Source of the DNA: Nocardioides aquaticus
GTDB taxonomy: Bacteria > Actinomycetota > Actinomycetes > Propionibacteriales > Nocardioidaceae
DNA: 64,000 nucleotides
Assembly: GCF_018459925.1 (NCBI RefSeq)
Contig: NZ_CP075371.1
Span: 2,976,001-3,040,000 of the forward strand
Direction: 5' to 3'
The notes beneath the pieces are model-generated. The model was not told the DNA's origin, searched no databases, and was given only the letters and a program-made list of their open reading frames with translations. A program made the position numbers and the translations under genes. This document shows positions 63,974-64,000 of this stretch, in pieces. Position 1 is the stretch's first letter. Each line of letters opens with the position of its first letter.

Positions 63974-64000
63974 TCGTTCGGCCGGCCGGGCCGAGCCCGG

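Overview
The window is chromosomal DNA from a very GC-rich actinobacterium. A Nocardioides-like member of the Nocardioidaceae/Propionibacteriales is my best guess, inferred from codon bias, GTG starts, 4-base ATGA/GTGA gene overlaps and actinobacteria-specific families (DUF3046, ClgR, DUF3037 with a HipA-like kinase, a RodZ-like DUF4115 protein, an actinobacterial Cys leader peptide). I see no rRNA, tRNA, insertion sequence, prophage or CRISPR array.

The minus strand carries a familiar actinobacterial housekeeping order, read right to left: dapA, rnj, ftsK, rodZ-like, rimO, pgsA, clgR, DUF3046, recA, recX. It is stretched over about 46 kb by inserted blocks, several on the plus strand. The usual cinA between pgsA and clgR is absent, and a 1575-residue exported nuclease/5'-nucleotidase sits there.

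Left part (1-12.4 kb): a K+ channel, a BrkB-type membrane protein and an AidB-like acyl-CoA dehydrogenase; a convergent region with two long inverted repeats; glyA; then a sulfate-assimilation operon (Cys-rich leader peptide, sulfite reductase, zinc-ribbon protein, APS/PAPS reductase, CbiX-like protein) ending at a 53-bp palindrome. Beyond lie DUF3037, a HipA-like kinase, PPK2 and a phosphoribosyltransferase.

Middle (12.4-33.8 kb): recX-recA with a LexA-type box and a PafBC-type damage promoter; a five-gene coupled cluster (GT2, DUF2064, methyltransferase, membrane molybdenum oxidoreductase, small membrane protein); a nucleoside/sugar cluster with DUF3046 and a decayed methyltransferase; a plus-strand NAD-salvage operon (pncB, pncA, nrtR); then lhr-nei2, with a second damage-type promoter before lhr. 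A lipoprotein gene lies between two oppositely oriented clusters of a 22-bp tandem repeat, followed by clgR.

Right part (33.8-64 kb): exported nuclease with a PHO-box-like site, pgsA, rimO, uspA, a tricarboxylate transporter (tctABC) with a divergent CitAB-like two-component pair whose kinase is frameshifted, the RodZ-like protein, ftsK, an exported M4 metallopeptidase, an orphan GAF histidine kinase, rnj, dapA, and at the edge a Nit1C/MSMEG_0565-type cluster. That cluster holds two nitrilase paralogues: one with an intact Glu-Lys-Cys triad and one whose nucleophile Cys and Glu are both Asp. This pair and the 22-bp repeat clusters are the most unusual features.
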